Part shown: piece after piece, positions 16,671 to 26,076 of the stretch
Layout: every line of letters starts with the position of its first letter
Numbering within the stretch: position 1 is the stretch's first letter
Assembly: GCA_036635475.1 (NCBI GenBank)
Contig: JAVWQH010000007.1
Location: 1-63,935, forward strand
DNA length: 63,935 bases
DNA from: JAHHUA01 sp036635475
GTDB lineage: Bacteria; Bacillota; Clostridia; Oscillospirales; Ruminococcaceae
Direction: 5' to 3'
The notes under the pieces: generated by a model
The model's input: the letters and a program-made list of their open reading frames with translations, nothing else
The model's database searches: none
What the model was told of the DNA's origin: nothing
Made by a program: the position numbers and the translations under genes

Positions 16671-19004
16671 TTATATCAACTCCATATCGACATTATGCTT
16701 AACTCTGTCGGCAACCTCAGCCTTTTTTGCATTATTAAATCTGTCTAAAGTTCCAACAAGATAACCTGTGATACGTCTAATTCTCTCAAAAGGTTCATCG
16801 CCCTCTGTTCTTCCGCATCTTGGGCAAACATTGTCGATTATGCCTGTAAATCCGCAAATCGGATCTCTGTCAACAGGGTGATTAACTGAACCATATCCAA
16901 TTCCCGACTCTTTCATACAGCGGATTATTGCTTCAAAAGCATCAATATTCTTAGTAGGGTCACCGTCTAATTCCACATAAGTTATATGTCCGCCATTGGT
17001 TAAATTATGATATGGTGCTTCCAACTTGATTTTTTCAAAAGCAGAAATAGGGTAACTAACGGGAATGTGGAAAGAGTTTGTGTAATACTCTTTGTCGGTA
17101 ACGCCTTTGACAATACCATACTTTTTCTTGTCAATATTAACAAATCTGCCTGATAAACCCTCGGCAGGAGTTGCAATTAATGAATAATTCATACCTGTTT
17201 CTTTGCATTTATCGTCCATTTTTTTTCTCATATATCCGATTATTTCAAGTCCAAGTTTTTGTGCATCTTCGGATTCACCATGATGTTTTCCAATCAGAGC
17301 AGTCAAGCACTCAGCAAGCCCAATAAATCCAACTGTTAATGTGCCATGTTTCAAAACTTCTTCCACTGTATCTTCCCAAGAAAGCTTGTCAGAATCAAGC
17401 CATATTCCCTGTCCCATCAAGAAAGGAGAATTTTTAACTTTTTTGGAGGCTTGTATCTTGAAACGTTCCATAAGTTGGTCCGAAACTAAGTTCACTTCAT
17501 TTTCAAGCAATTCAAAGAAAAACTCGATATTTCCATTAGATTTTATTCCCAAACGTGGAAGATTGATTGAAGTAAAGCTCAAATTTCCTCTGCCATAAAC
17601 AGTTTCTCTTGTTTTATCGTATTCATTGGCAACAACTCTTGTACGGCAACCCATATAAGCAACTTCTGTTTCAGGGTGACCGTCAACATAGTATTTTTTA
17701 TTATATGGTGCATCAAGGAATGAGTAGTTGGGGAACAATCTTTTTGCGGAAACTTCGCAAGAACGTCTGAACAAATCATAGTTTTTATCGTTTTTATTGT
17801 AGTTTATGCCCTCTTTAACCTTAAAAATCTGGATTGGGAAAATGGGTGTTTCGCCATTGCCCAAACCGTCATCAGTAGCTTGAAGTAGGTTGAACATAAC
17901 CATTCTTCCCTCGGGAGAGGTGTCCATTCCGTAGTTAATTGAGCTGAATGGAATTTGTGCGCCTGCTCTTGAGTGCATAGTGTTAAGGTTATGTATTAAT
18001 GCTTGCATAGCTTGAAGAGTTGAGCGGTTTGTTTCCTCAAATGCAAATTTCTTAGCAAAGTTTTCAACCTTTTTAACAGTGTCTTTATCAGTTATTTCAC
18101 ATAGAAGTTCGTTTTGTTTTTGAATATATTTCTCATCGTTTTCAAGTGTTGGAACAAATGAAAAATCATTCTTTATTTTGCTTGCAATTTCTTTTGCCTT
18201 TGCAACTCCATCTTCACAAACTCCCATAAGTTCAAGTGCTTTTCCTAAATTGGCAACATAGTGTTTTTGATAAGTTTTTGCAACACCTTTTGCCATAGCA
18301 TAATCAAAGTTTGGTATACTTTGACCGCCATGCTGGTCGTTTTGGTTTGATTGAATAGCAATACAAGCAAGAGCAGAATAGGTTTGTATGTCGTTTGGTT
18401 CACGCAAAAAACCATGTCCTGTGGAAAATCCCCCTGTAAAAAGTTTATCTAAATCAATCTGGCAACAAGTTGTTGTCAAGCCGTAAAAGTCCAAATCGTG
18501 AATATGTATATCGCCGTTTAAATGAGCTTTAGAGTGTTCGGGTTTGAGCATAAACATATGATAAAACTGTTTTGCACCCTCAGAACCATATTTCAACATT
18601 GTGCCCATTGCAGTATCGCCATCTATGTTTGCGTTTTCACGTTTTATGTCATTTTCGCTGGCATCTTTGAAAGTCAAATCCTCATATGTTTTCATAAGAC
18701 GAGTGTTCATTTCCCTAATTCTTGTACGTTCAGCACGATAGAGAATGAATTCTTTTGATGTTCTTGAATGTCCCTCTTCGATTAAGGCTTTTTCAACGGC
18801 ATCTTGAATTTGTTCAACAGTTGGACAATCCAAAGTTCCGCTTTTCTCAACATATTTAACAGCAGTTTGTGCTAATTCCTCAGCCATACCTCTATCGTTA
18901 CCGCCAAGAGCTTGTGCTGCCTTAAAAATTGCGTCCGTAACCTTGCTAATATCGAAGGGAACAACACGTCCATCACGCTTTTTGATATGTGTAATCATCT
19001 TCAT
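16671..19004 (-). CDS. nrdD: Anaerobic ribonucleoside-triphosphate reductase (class III)
   Basis: Glycyl-radical enzyme that reduces ribonucleoside triphosphates to deoxynucleotides under anaerobic conditions. The 777 residues begin with an ATP-cone (about 3-95, KKRDGRVVPFD), the allosteric site for overall activity. The catalytic barrel follows. Near the C terminus are the zinc-site cysteines CGFTGIIDNVCPRCGR (about 713-728) and the glycyl-radical loop RRITGYLVGTLDRFN, with the radical Gly in ITGYL. AGGAG precedes the ATG. It is the first gene of the operon with nrdG. The window also encodes a B12-dependent class II enzyme. Confidence 0.96.
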   Translation of the reverse strand: MKMITHIKKRDGRVVPFDISKVTDAIFKAAQALGGNDRGMAEELAQTAVKYVEKSGTLDCPTVEQIQDAVEKALIEEGHSRTSKEFILYRAERTRIREMNTRLMKTYEDLTFKDASENDIKRENANIDGDTAMGTMLKYGSEGAKQFYHMFMLKPEHSKAHLNGDIHIHDLDFYGLTTTCCQIDLDKLFTGGFSTGHGFLREPNDIQTYSALACIAIQSNQNDQHGGQSIPNFDYAMAKGVAKTYQKHYVANLGKALELMGVCEDGVAKAKEIASKIKNDFSFVPTLENDEKYIQKQNELLCEITDKDTVKKVENFAKKFAFEETNRSTLQAMQALIHNLNTMHSRAGAQIPFSSINYGMDTSPEGRMVMFNLLQATDDGLGNGETPIFPIQIFKVKEGINYNKNDKNYDLFRRSCEVSAKRLFPNYSFLDAPYNKKYYVDGHPETEVAYMGCRTRVVANEYDKTRETVYGRGNLSFTSINLPRLGIKSNGNIEFFFELLENEVNLVSDQLMERFKIQASKKVKNSPFLMGQGIWLDSDKLSWEDTVEEVLKHGTLTVGFIGLAECLTALIGKHHGESEDAQKLGLEIIGYMRKKMDDKCKETGMNYSLIATPAEGLSGRFVNIDKKKYGIVKGVTDKEYYTNSFHIPVSYPISAFEKIKLEAPYHNLTNGGHITYVELDGDPTKNIDAFEAIIRCMKESGIGYGSVNHPVDRDPICGFTGIIDNVCPRCGRTEGDEPFERIRRITGYLVGTLDRFNNAKKAEVADRVKHNVDMELI

Positions 19005-19402
19005 TCTCCTTTAGTGAAATAAATAAAAATCGCAAATTTCATATTATTATATAAAAACTGTAAATGTTTTTCATACTATCTGTTGTATATATTATTTTAA
19101 GTGGTAACAACATATTGTAATCCGTTACTAATCATAGATGATTTACAAAATAAAGTCAATAGAAATAATGCCTAATAATAATGGTATTTTGAGTTGAATT
19201 TTCTACTTAGAATTTTGCCCTATTCTTTTGGTAATAACTTATAATAAAAATTGCACTATAAACCATATTCTTTTTAGGACATTTGATTATTAACCTCAAA
19301 TAATCGGTAAAATCAGTATTAAAAGTTTATATTTTATATAAGTTTTTGAAAATTAGTAAAATATTAGTGACACCTAAAAAGTGCCACTAATTTTGAATAT
19401 TA
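19005..19402. other. AT-rich region upstream of nrdD
   Basis: Almost 400 bases without a gene. Its last 40 bases hold a hairpin (about 19359-19394) that serves as the terminator of the aldo/keto reductase gene. The remainder presumably carries the nrdD promoter. I looked for paired NrdR boxes and found only weak, poorly spaced matches near 19085-19120. Confidence 0.4.
19359..19394 (-). terminator. Likely terminator of the aldo/keto reductase gene
   Basis: An 11-bp stem with one mismatch (ATTAGTGACAC / GTGCCACTAAT) and a T-rich tail, just past the stop at 19403. Confidence 0.6.
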
Positions 19403-20503
19403 TTATTTTTGCTCAGCTATAAGTTGTCTGATTTTTTCTGGAATGTCAAAATGTTGAGGGCATTTTGTTGCACAAAGTCCACAGCCAACACATAATTTTG
19501 CATTATCTATGTCAATATCTGCCCCGTTAATCCAATTTGCAGATGGCCCCATTGCTTGAACATTCCACGATTTGAATAGCTCGGGAATATTAACTTTTGC
19601 TGGGCATGGCATACAATAAGAACAGCCTGTACAGCCGATTTTTTGACTGTCAACGATGTTTTTCTTAACCATTTCTATTGCTTTTTCTTCTTCATCGCTA
19701 AGAGGCTTGATATCGTTAAAAACTTCAATATTTTGCTTTAGCTGTTCCATATTGCTCATTCCCGAAAGTATTGTTGCTATTGCCGTTTTTTGTGCCAGCC
19801 ATTTAAAGGCATAACTGACATTTGAACCGCCTAAATCACGAAATGGCTTTGCAATTTTATCGGGAATATCGGACAAAATTCCGCCCTTTAAAGGTTCCAT
19901 AATAATTATTGGAATATTTCTCTTTGCAAGCTCATCGTAGCCTTTTTCCCCAGGTGCATCATCTATATCCATATAATTAAATTGAATTTGTGCAAAATCC
20001 CAGTCATATAAGCTCAAAATGTCCAAAAGAGTTTCCACGTCATCGTGTATTGAAAATCCAATATACTTGATTTTTCCTTCTTTTTTCTTTTGAATTGCCC
20101 AATCAATCGCCTTAATTGTTTTCATATTCGCAACTTTTTCTTTGTCCAAAGCGTGCATTAAATAAAAATCCACATAGTCAGTGTCAAGACGTTTTAGGGT
20201 TGTGTTGAAAGTTGTTTCAAGGAAATTTTCGGCTTTTATATCAAACAAAGGCATCTTATCAGCTAGGAAAAAATCCTCTCGTTTGAGCTGTTTCAAAGCC
20301 TTTCCCAAAGCCTTTTCGCTTGCTCCGTCCTTGCCATAAACGTAAGCTGTATCAAAGTAATTAATTCCATTGTCAAACGCATATTTAACCATTTCATTAA
20401 CTTGTTCTTGGTCAATTTCATCGCCTTTTTTGGGGAAACGCATAGCACCAAAACCTAGTTTTGATGTTGATATATTCAATTTTTCTAATTTTGTTTTTTT
20501 CAT
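19403..20503 (-). CDS. Aldo/keto reductase with C-terminal 4Fe-4S ferredoxin domain
   Basis: Predicted NAD(P)-dependent oxidoreductase of 366 residues. The AKR barrel (about 1-275) carries the catalytic-type Asp/Tyr in FDTAYVYG (about 53) and the paired Lys/His region (ADKMPL, DFYLMHALD). The C-terminal part (about 280-366) has two Cys clusters, CTGCSYCMPCP and CVGCGLCATKCPQ, for two 4Fe-4S centres. This architecture is common in anaerobes, with substrates unknown. I chose the ATG at 20503 over a TTG at 20512 because AAAGGA is well spaced from it. Monocistronic. Confidence 0.88.
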   Translation of the reverse strand: MKKTKLEKLNISTSKLGFGAMRFPKKGDEIDQEQVNEMVKYAFDNGINYFDTAYVYGKDGASEKALGKALKQLKREDFFLADKMPLFDIKAENFLETTFNTTLKRLDTDYVDFYLMHALDKEKVANMKTIKAIDWAIQKKKEGKIKYIGFSIHDDVETLLDILSLYDWDFAQIQFNYMDIDDAPGEKGYDELAKRNIPIIIMEPLKGGILSDIPDKIAKPFRDLGGSNVSYAFKWLAQKTAIATILSGMSNMEQLKQNIEVFNDIKPLSDEEEKAIEMVKKNIVDSQKIGCTGCSYCMPCPAKVNIPELFKSWNVQAMGPSANWINGADIDIDNAKLCVGCGLCATKCPQHFDIPEKIRQLIAEQK

Positions 20504-20585
20504 AGTGATCAATCCTTTCCTACTATATCTTAACTTATTCTAACATAAATTTTCCTTATTGTATATGATATCAAGATTATTAAAG

Positions 20586-20630
20586 CTAAAAAATAATCGA
20601 CACTTCTTATCTAAAGTGCCGATTATTATT
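20586..20630 (-). terminator. Terminator of the DUF4349 lipoprotein gene
   Basis: A 14-bp stem with one mismatch (AATAATCGACACTT / AAGTGCCGATTATT) followed by a T run on the minus strand. Confidence 0.75.
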
Positions 20631-20653
20631 GTTATTTATGGAATAAATCCCTT

Positions 20654-21742
20654 TTATTTCTTGTATTTTTCGTCAGTTTTTTCTGTTATTTCAGTTTTTT
20701 CACTTTTGTTTTGATTAATTTCTTGAGGTTTTTTATATGCGTCCTCATAGGAAAAAGGCTTTTGTTCATATGTGGACTGATAGTTTTTCCCTGGCTTAAT
20801 TTTTCTTGAAACTTTCGTAATTACCCAAACAATAATGAAAATTATTCCGCCCCAAATTGCAAATTGAATTAAAAGAACAGGCAAATATTCAATTACAAAG
20901 AGCAATGTTCTTGAACACATAGAGGAAATGTGTTCCCCCGATGTTTTAAATGATTGAGCAATCTCTTCGCCGAATGTTTTTGGTGCTGCGTTAATTTCTT
21001 TATATTCAATTACTTCAAGTATCTCTAAATTCAATGTTGAAAATGCAACTTGACTATCCATTCTTTTTATTTGTCCCATAAGTGAATCAATTTGATATCT
21101 ACATTCCGCTAAAGCTTTTTGAATTTCAATTACATTTTCAAGCTTTTCAGCCTTTTCAAGAAGCAATAAAAGTTGCTTTTCTTGAGCTTGCAGACTCTCC
21201 ATATGTGCTTTAACGTCATAATATCTGTCGGTTATGTCGTCTATGTAATCGCTTTTTTGTGTAATATTATATTTTTCGCCCAAAGTTGCGGTTGCATCTT
21301 CAAAGCTTTTTGCAGGAATTCTTGCAATAATACTAGCTCTTCTTTCGTTGTAATCCCCATGATTATGGAGGCTTATCCCGTCAATTGTTTGGTTTTGAAC
21401 GTATCCGCCCATTCCCTCAATCATCTTAACTATATCTACGACTGCGTTATCAAATTCTTTTGTTTCAAGGGAAATCATAGAGTTTTTGATGATTTTTCTG
21501 TTATAATCCAACTTTTCTTCTTGGGTTATTTCACTTTCACCATTATTAGAATTGTTTTCTATTGTACCTTTATCCGAATGTGTTGCCGTATTTGAATCAA
21601 ATCCAATCTCTTCCATTGATGCTGAGGACGATGACATTGAGGGTGAAAACTCATCGTTCATTACACTGTCTTTTGAAGAACTTCCACAAGCTGACAAAAT
21701 TAAGGCTGTTGCAAAAAGTAACGCTAAAAACTTAATCTTCAT
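20654..21742 (-). CDS. DUF4349 domain lipoprotein
   Basis: Exported lipoprotein of 362 residues. The lipobox is LSAC after MKIKFLALLFATALI, so the mature N-terminal Cys is lipidated. A Ser/Asn/Glu-rich spacer is followed by the DUF4349 domain (about 80-270), including a long coiled-coil (KAHMESLQAQEKQL..., LENVIEIQKALAE). A membrane segment near 285-310 and a charged cytoplasmic tail rich in Lys/Glu follow. The function of DUF4349 is not known. I chose the second ATG (21742) because GGAG is seven bases from it but only one from the first. It ends the lepA-side cluster but has its own spacing and terminator. Confidence 0.85.
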   Translation of the reverse strand: MKIKFLALLFATALILSACGSSSKDSVMNDEFSPSMSSSSASMEEIGFDSNTATHSDKGTIENNSNNGESEITQEEKLDYNRKIIKNSMISLETKEFDNAVVDIVKMIEGMGGYVQNQTIDGISLHNHGDYNERRASIIARIPAKSFEDATATLGEKYNITQKSDYIDDITDRYYDVKAHMESLQAQEKQLLLLLEKAEKLENVIEIQKALAECRYQIDSLMGQIKRMDSQVAFSTLNLEILEVIEYKEINAAPKTFGEEIAQSFKTSGEHISSMCSRTLLFVIEYLPVLLIQFAIWGGIIFIIVWVITKVSRKIKPGKNYQSTYEQKPFSYEDAYKKPQEINQNKSEKTEITEKTDEKYKK

Positions 21743-21819
21743 TTTCATTCTCCGTTTCTATTTTAGTATATTTGTATATATAGTGAGAAATATACTGGAA
21801 ATTATTGCACAATTTAAAA

Positions 21820-21865
21820 ATATAAATAATGGGCATACCCAAATTAAATTGAGGCACACCCATTT
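21820..21865 (-). terminator. Terminator of lepA
   Basis: An 11-bp stem with G-U pairs (ATGGGCATACC / GGCACACCCAT on the plus strand) directly past the lepA stop, followed by T-rich sequence on the minus strand. Confidence 0.65.
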
Positions 21866-21870
21866 TTATT

Positions 21871-23679
21871 TTAATCATCAATTTTAAGAACAGCCATAAA
21901 TGCGTCCTGTGGAACTTCAACTGTACCCAATTGACGCATTTTCTTTTTACCCTCTTTTTGCTTTTCAAGCAGCTTTTTCTTTCGGGTTATATCGCCGCCG
22001 TAACATTTAGCCAAAACGTCTTTACGCATAGCTTTTACAGTTTCTCTTGCGATAATTTTTCCGCCGATTGCCGCTTGTATAGGAACTTCAAACATCTGAC
22101 GTGGAATATGCTCCTTGAGCTTTTCTGCCATTCTTCTGCCTCTTTCATAGGCTTTATCTGCGTGAATAATGAAGGACAAAGCATCAACAAGTTCGCCATT
22201 GAGCATAATATCAAGCTTAACTAATTTTGATTTTTGATAACCATTTAACTCATAGTCAAAAGACGCATAGCCCTTTGTTCTGGACTTTAAACTGTCAAAA
22301 AAGTCGTAGATAACCTCGTTTAATGGCAAGATATAATGCAGTTCAACTCTGTCTGTGTCGAGATATTTTGTGTCAAGATAAACGCCTCTGCGTTCTTGAC
22401 AAAGCTCCATAATGTTTCCGATATATTGACTTGGTGTGAAGATACTTGCCTTGATAATCGGTTCTTCTGACGAAGCAATATAGGCTGGGTCAGGGTAGTT
22501 TGTGGGATTATCAATTGTTATTCTTTCGCCATTTGTCAAGTCAATATTGTACTCAACACTCGGTGCTGTTGTTATAATATCCAGATTAAATTCTCTTTCA
22601 AGACGTTCTTGAATGATTTCCATATGCAAAAGTCCCAAAAAGCCACATCTGAATCCAAACCCTAATGCTATTGAAGTTTCGGGGTCAAATGATAATGCGG
22701 CATCATTTAGTCGAAGCTTTTCAAGAGCATCTCGCAAATCAGAATATCTTGCTCCATCAACAGGATAAATTCCCGAGAATACCATTGGATTTACCTTGCG
22801 ATATCCCGGAAGTGCCTCTTTTGCAGGGTTTTCAGCATCTGTTACAGTATCACCAACTGTTGTATCTGCAACACTTCTGATTGCTGCGGCAATATATCCA
22901 ACTTGACCTGCAAATAATTCCTTGCAAGGTGTTGGTGCAGTTGCGCCCATTTTTCCAACCTCAACAACAGTAAATTCTTTGCCTGATGCCATCATTTTTA
23001 TTTCCATTCCAGGTTTAACAAGCCCATCAATAACTCGAACATACACTATAACGCCTTTGTATGCGTCATAGAATGAGTCGAAAATAAGAGCTTTAAGTGG
23101 GGCATCATCATCGCCTGTTGGCGGCGGAACATCTTTTACAATTCGCTCCAATACTTCTTCCACATTAAGACCGCTTTTTGCGGAAATTCTTGGTGCGTCC
23201 ATTGCGGGAATACCAATTACATCTTCAATTTCTTGGCAAACTCTCTCTGGGTCAGCCGCCGGTAGGTCAATTTTGTTGATTACAGGCAGTATTTCCAAAT
23301 TATGTTCAACTGCAAGATAAGTGTTTGCAAGGGTTTGTGCCTCAATGCCCTGTGATGCGTCAACAATCAATATTGCGCCCTCACAAGCTGCAAGTGAACG
23401 TGAAACTTCATAGTTAAAGTCAACATGTCCAGGGGTGTCAATCAAGTTGAAATTATATATTTCACCGTCATTTGCCTTGTAATCAAGAGCAACAGCTCTG
23501 GCTTTTATTGTAATGCCTCTTTCTCTTTCAATGTCCATATTGTCAAGAATTTGGCTTTCCATATCCCTTGTTGCAACAGTCATAGTTTTTTCCAAAATTC
23601 TGTCTGCAAGTGTACTCTTACCATGGTCTATATGAGCTATAATACAAAAGTTCCTTATATTTTTACGTTTATCGGTCAT
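21871..23679 (-). CDS. lepA: Elongation factor 4 (LepA)
   Basis: Ribosome-associated translational GTPase that can back-translocate or remodel stalled ribosomes. The 602 residues show G1 AHIDHGKSTLADR (about 14-26), G3 DTPGHVDF and G4 NKIDLPAADP, then EF-G-like domains II, III and V, and the LepA-specific C-terminal domain (KCYGGDITRKKKLLEKQKEGKKKM). Length is exactly typical. The ATG has GAGGTG in front. It sits between the MATE gene and a terminator. Confidence 0.97.
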   Translation of the reverse strand: MTDKRKNIRNFCIIAHIDHGKSTLADRILEKTMTVATRDMESQILDNMDIERERGITIKARAVALDYKANDGEIYNFNLIDTPGHVDFNYEVSRSLAACEGAILIVDASQGIEAQTLANTYLAVEHNLEILPVINKIDLPAADPERVCQEIEDVIGIPAMDAPRISAKSGLNVEEVLERIVKDVPPPTGDDDAPLKALIFDSFYDAYKGVIVYVRVIDGLVKPGMEIKMMASGKEFTVVEVGKMGATAPTPCKELFAGQVGYIAAAIRSVADTTVGDTVTDAENPAKEALPGYRKVNPMVFSGIYPVDGARYSDLRDALEKLRLNDAALSFDPETSIALGFGFRCGFLGLLHMEIIQERLEREFNLDIITTAPSVEYNIDLTNGERITIDNPTNYPDPAYIASSEEPIIKASIFTPSQYIGNIMELCQERRGVYLDTKYLDTDRVELHYILPLNEVIYDFFDSLKSRTKGYASFDYELNGYQKSKLVKLDIMLNGELVDALSFIIHADKAYERGRRMAEKLKEHIPRQMFEVPIQAAIGGKIIARETVKAMRKDVLAKCYGGDITRKKKLLEKQKEGKKKMRQLGTVEVPQDAFMAVLKIDD

Positions 23680-23768
23680 CTTTTCACCTCTTGATTAAAT
23701 TATAAAAAGCATTTATTTTCATTTAGTATATTGTACATCACTATTTTACCTTTAGCAATATTTTTATT

Positions 23769-25130
23769 TTAATCACTGATTTGTCGCATTAATTTTGGGA
23801 AATTTAATACAAAGCAAATAATCGTAACTGTTGTTGCAATTATATCAGAAATTGGTTCTGCCAAAAATACTCCCTTTACACCCAGTCCGAACAAAGCAGG
23901 CAAGATGAAAACAAGAGGAATAAGCAAGATTACTTTTCTCAAAAGTGCTAAGAAAAGCGTTACTTTTGATTGACCCATGGAAACCATTGTTTGCTGACAG
24001 GCAATTTGTGCGCCCATTGCAAAAACTCCGCACGCAAATATCTTCAATGTCCATTTTGTAACCTCAATTATTGCCGCATCTTCTGTGAAAATCATTATAA
24101 AAATTTGTGGGAAAATCAAAATTGCCGCCCAAATAAATGTTGAATAGGACACTGAAATTGTCGCCAGCAATCTAAAAGTCTTGCGAACCCTTTTTGGGTT
24201 TTTTGCCCCGAAATTATAACTTAAAATCGGTTGTGCACCTTGCGACATTCCATGAAGTGGCATCATCGCAATTTGCATAACACTGCCGATAATCGTCATT
24301 GCTCCAACATAAGCATCTCCGCCAAGTCTTTGCAAATTTGAGTTTAGTGCTATATTAACAAGGCTTTCTGTTGATGTCATAACAAATGGAGCTAATCCTA
24401 ATGCAATGGCAGGAGAAAGTATTTTCCAATCTATCTTGAGATTTTCTTTTTTCATTTTAAGTGTGGTTTTATTGCCCATTAAAAATTTCATAACCCAAAT
24501 TGCCGAAGCAGCTTGTGATACCACTGTTGCAATAGCTGCACCACGAACTCCCATATTGAATACAAAAATGAATATTGGGTCTAATATAATGTTAAGTCCT
24601 GCACCAATACCCGTTGTGAGCATACTCATTGTTGCAAAACCTTGAGCAGTTATAAATGAGTTCATTCCCATTGTTATTTGAACAAAAATTGTTCCGAAAA
24701 TATATATTTCAATATATTGCAATGCGTAAGTAATTGTGTTTTCACTTGCACCGAATGCCATTAAAAGAGGTCGCTTAAATATTGTGAAAACAACAGTTAA
24801 AAGAACCGAAATAATGACTAAAGCTGAAAAACAGTTTCCCATTATTTTTTCTGCACCGTTTTTGTTGCCCTCGCCCATTTTAATTGATGCTCTTGGTGCA
24901 CCGCCCATTCCGATTAATGAAGAAAAGGCTGATATAATCATAATTATTGGAAATGTCAAGCCAACTCCTGTTAAAGCAAGTGTTCCCACTTCTTCTAATC
25001 TTCCAATATACATTCTATCAACTACATTATATAATGCGTTTATTAACTGTGCTGCTATTGCAGGTGTTGCCAACTTTACAAGTAATTTTCCAATGGGTTC
25101 TGTACCCAATTGGGTGTTTTCTTTATTCAT
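23769..25130 (-). CDS. MATE family efflux transporter
   Basis: Twelve-helix cation-coupled multidrug/toxin exporter of 453 residues. Features: the N-terminal signature GKLLVKLATPAIAAQLINAL, YNVVDRMYIG and TLALTGVGLTFP, a second half beginning about residue 240 and PLHGMSQGAQPILSYNFGAK near 285. The latter is typical of the NorM/DinF-like clade of Clostridia. The ATG has GGAG. It lies 15 bases downstream of ribF on the same strand, so it may be read with the ribF operon. The substrate cannot be read from sequence. Confidence 0.9.
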   Translation of the reverse strand: MNKENTQLGTEPIGKLLVKLATPAIAAQLINALYNVVDRMYIGRLEEVGTLALTGVGLTFPIIMIISAFSSLIGMGGAPRASIKMGEGNKNGAEKIMGNCFSALVIISVLLTVVFTIFKRPLLMAFGASENTITYALQYIEIYIFGTIFVQITMGMNSFITAQGFATMSMLTTGIGAGLNIILDPIFIFVFNMGVRGAAIATVVSQAASAIWVMKFLMGNKTTLKMKKENLKIDWKILSPAIALGLAPFVMTSTESLVNIALNSNLQRLGGDAYVGAMTIIGSVMQIAMMPLHGMSQGAQPILSYNFGAKNPKRVRKTFRLLATISVSYSTFIWAAILIFPQIFIMIFTEDAAIIEVTKWTLKIFACGVFAMGAQIACQQTMVSMGQSKVTLFLALLRKVILLIPLVFILPALFGLGVKGVFLAEPISDIIATTVTIICFVLNFPKLMRQISD

Positions 25131-25145
25131 AATTTTTATCTCCTT

Positions 25146-26072
25146 CTATATTAATTTTGAACATAGCTCGTATGCTTGCGACGAATTTTTCTTTATCATT
25201 GCTGATAATTCATCAAGGTCCCCAAACTTTTTTTCTTCTCTTAAAAATTTCACAAATTCAACTTTAACGTTTTGCCCATAAACATCTTTGTCAAAATCCA
25301 ATATAAATGTTTCCGCTAAAATCTCATCACTTCCTACTGTAGGTTTAATTCCAACATCAGTTGTACCAACGTATTTTTCGCCGTTTTCCAAGGTTATAAT
25401 TGTGGCATAAACGCCAAACTTAGGTATTGTATGCCCTTGAGGAAATCTTTGATTAATTGTTGGGAAACCAAGTGTACGTCCCAATTTTCTCCCATGAATA
25501 ACAAGAGAAGTAAAGGAATAAAATCTTCCCAAAAGATTATTTGCAAGTTGGATATCGGCATCTGCAACAGCTTGTCTTATGCGTGTTGAGCTGATTGGTT
25601 CGCCATCAAACAAAACTTCGGGAACTATTTCCAAAGTGATATTATGTTTTTTGCATATATCATATAAATCCTTTGCTGTTGCCTTTGCACCCTTGCCAAA
25701 GTGAAAATCTTCACCGCAGCAAATCACCTTTGCGTTGTATTTATTTATCATAATATCAACCGCAAATTCCTCCGCAGATAAATCCATAAATGAAGTGAAA
25801 TCGGGGCATAAAACTTCTTTAATACCCATATTTTCCATACATTCAGAACGTTCATTAACTGTTTGAACAGCTAAACTTTTTTGCTTTTTAAAAGGTCTGC
25901 TTTTATCGTTAAAAACAAAAGTAAAAGCAGATGGCAAAAGTCCTTCTTTTTCGTGGGAAACAGCAGCTTGCAAAACCGCCATATGCCCTTTATGTACTCC
26001 ATCAAAAAATCCCAATGCAATTGCTCTTGGACTTTTTGAAACTTGAGCATCAATATCATATATTATTTTCAT
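25146..26072 (-). CDS. ribF: Bifunctional riboflavin kinase / FAD synthetase
   Basis: Makes FMN and then FAD from riboflavin. The N-terminal FMN adenylyltransferase domain (about 1-180) has the nucleotide-binding ALGFFDGVHKGHMAVL (about 17) and SSTRIR (about 160). The C-terminal flavokinase domain (about 183-305) has GRTLGFPTIN with the PTxN motif. Length 308, typical. It follows truB with a 4-base gap at the end of the rimP-infB-truB operon, its usual place in Firmicutes. Confidence 0.95.
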   Translation of the reverse strand: MKIIYDIDAQVSKSPRAIALGFFDGVHKGHMAVLQAAVSHEKEGLLPSAFTFVFNDKSRPFKKQKSLAVQTVNERSECMENMGIKEVLCPDFTSFMDLSAEEFAVDIMINKYNAKVICCGEDFHFGKGAKATAKDLYDICKKHNITLEIVPEVLFDGEPISSTRIRQAVADADIQLANNLLGRFYSFTSLVIHGRKLGRTLGFPTINQRFPQGHTIPKFGVYATIITLENGEKYVGTTDVGIKPTVGSDEILAETFILDFDKDVYGQNVKVEFVKFLREEKKFGDLDELSAMIKKNSSQAYELCSKLI

Positions 26073-26076
26073 TTTC

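Noticed and set aside
16850..16890. Loss of a zinc ligand in NrdD (DPIC in place of CPxC)
   Set aside because: From memory the DPxCG form is usual in Clostridial and Thermotoga-like NrdD, so it is probably family-normal rather than a defect.
19071..19125. Possible NrdR boxes upstream of nrdD
   Set aside because: Partial palindromes near TTGTATATATT and ACAACATATTGT do not match the 16-bp box well and their spacing is off.
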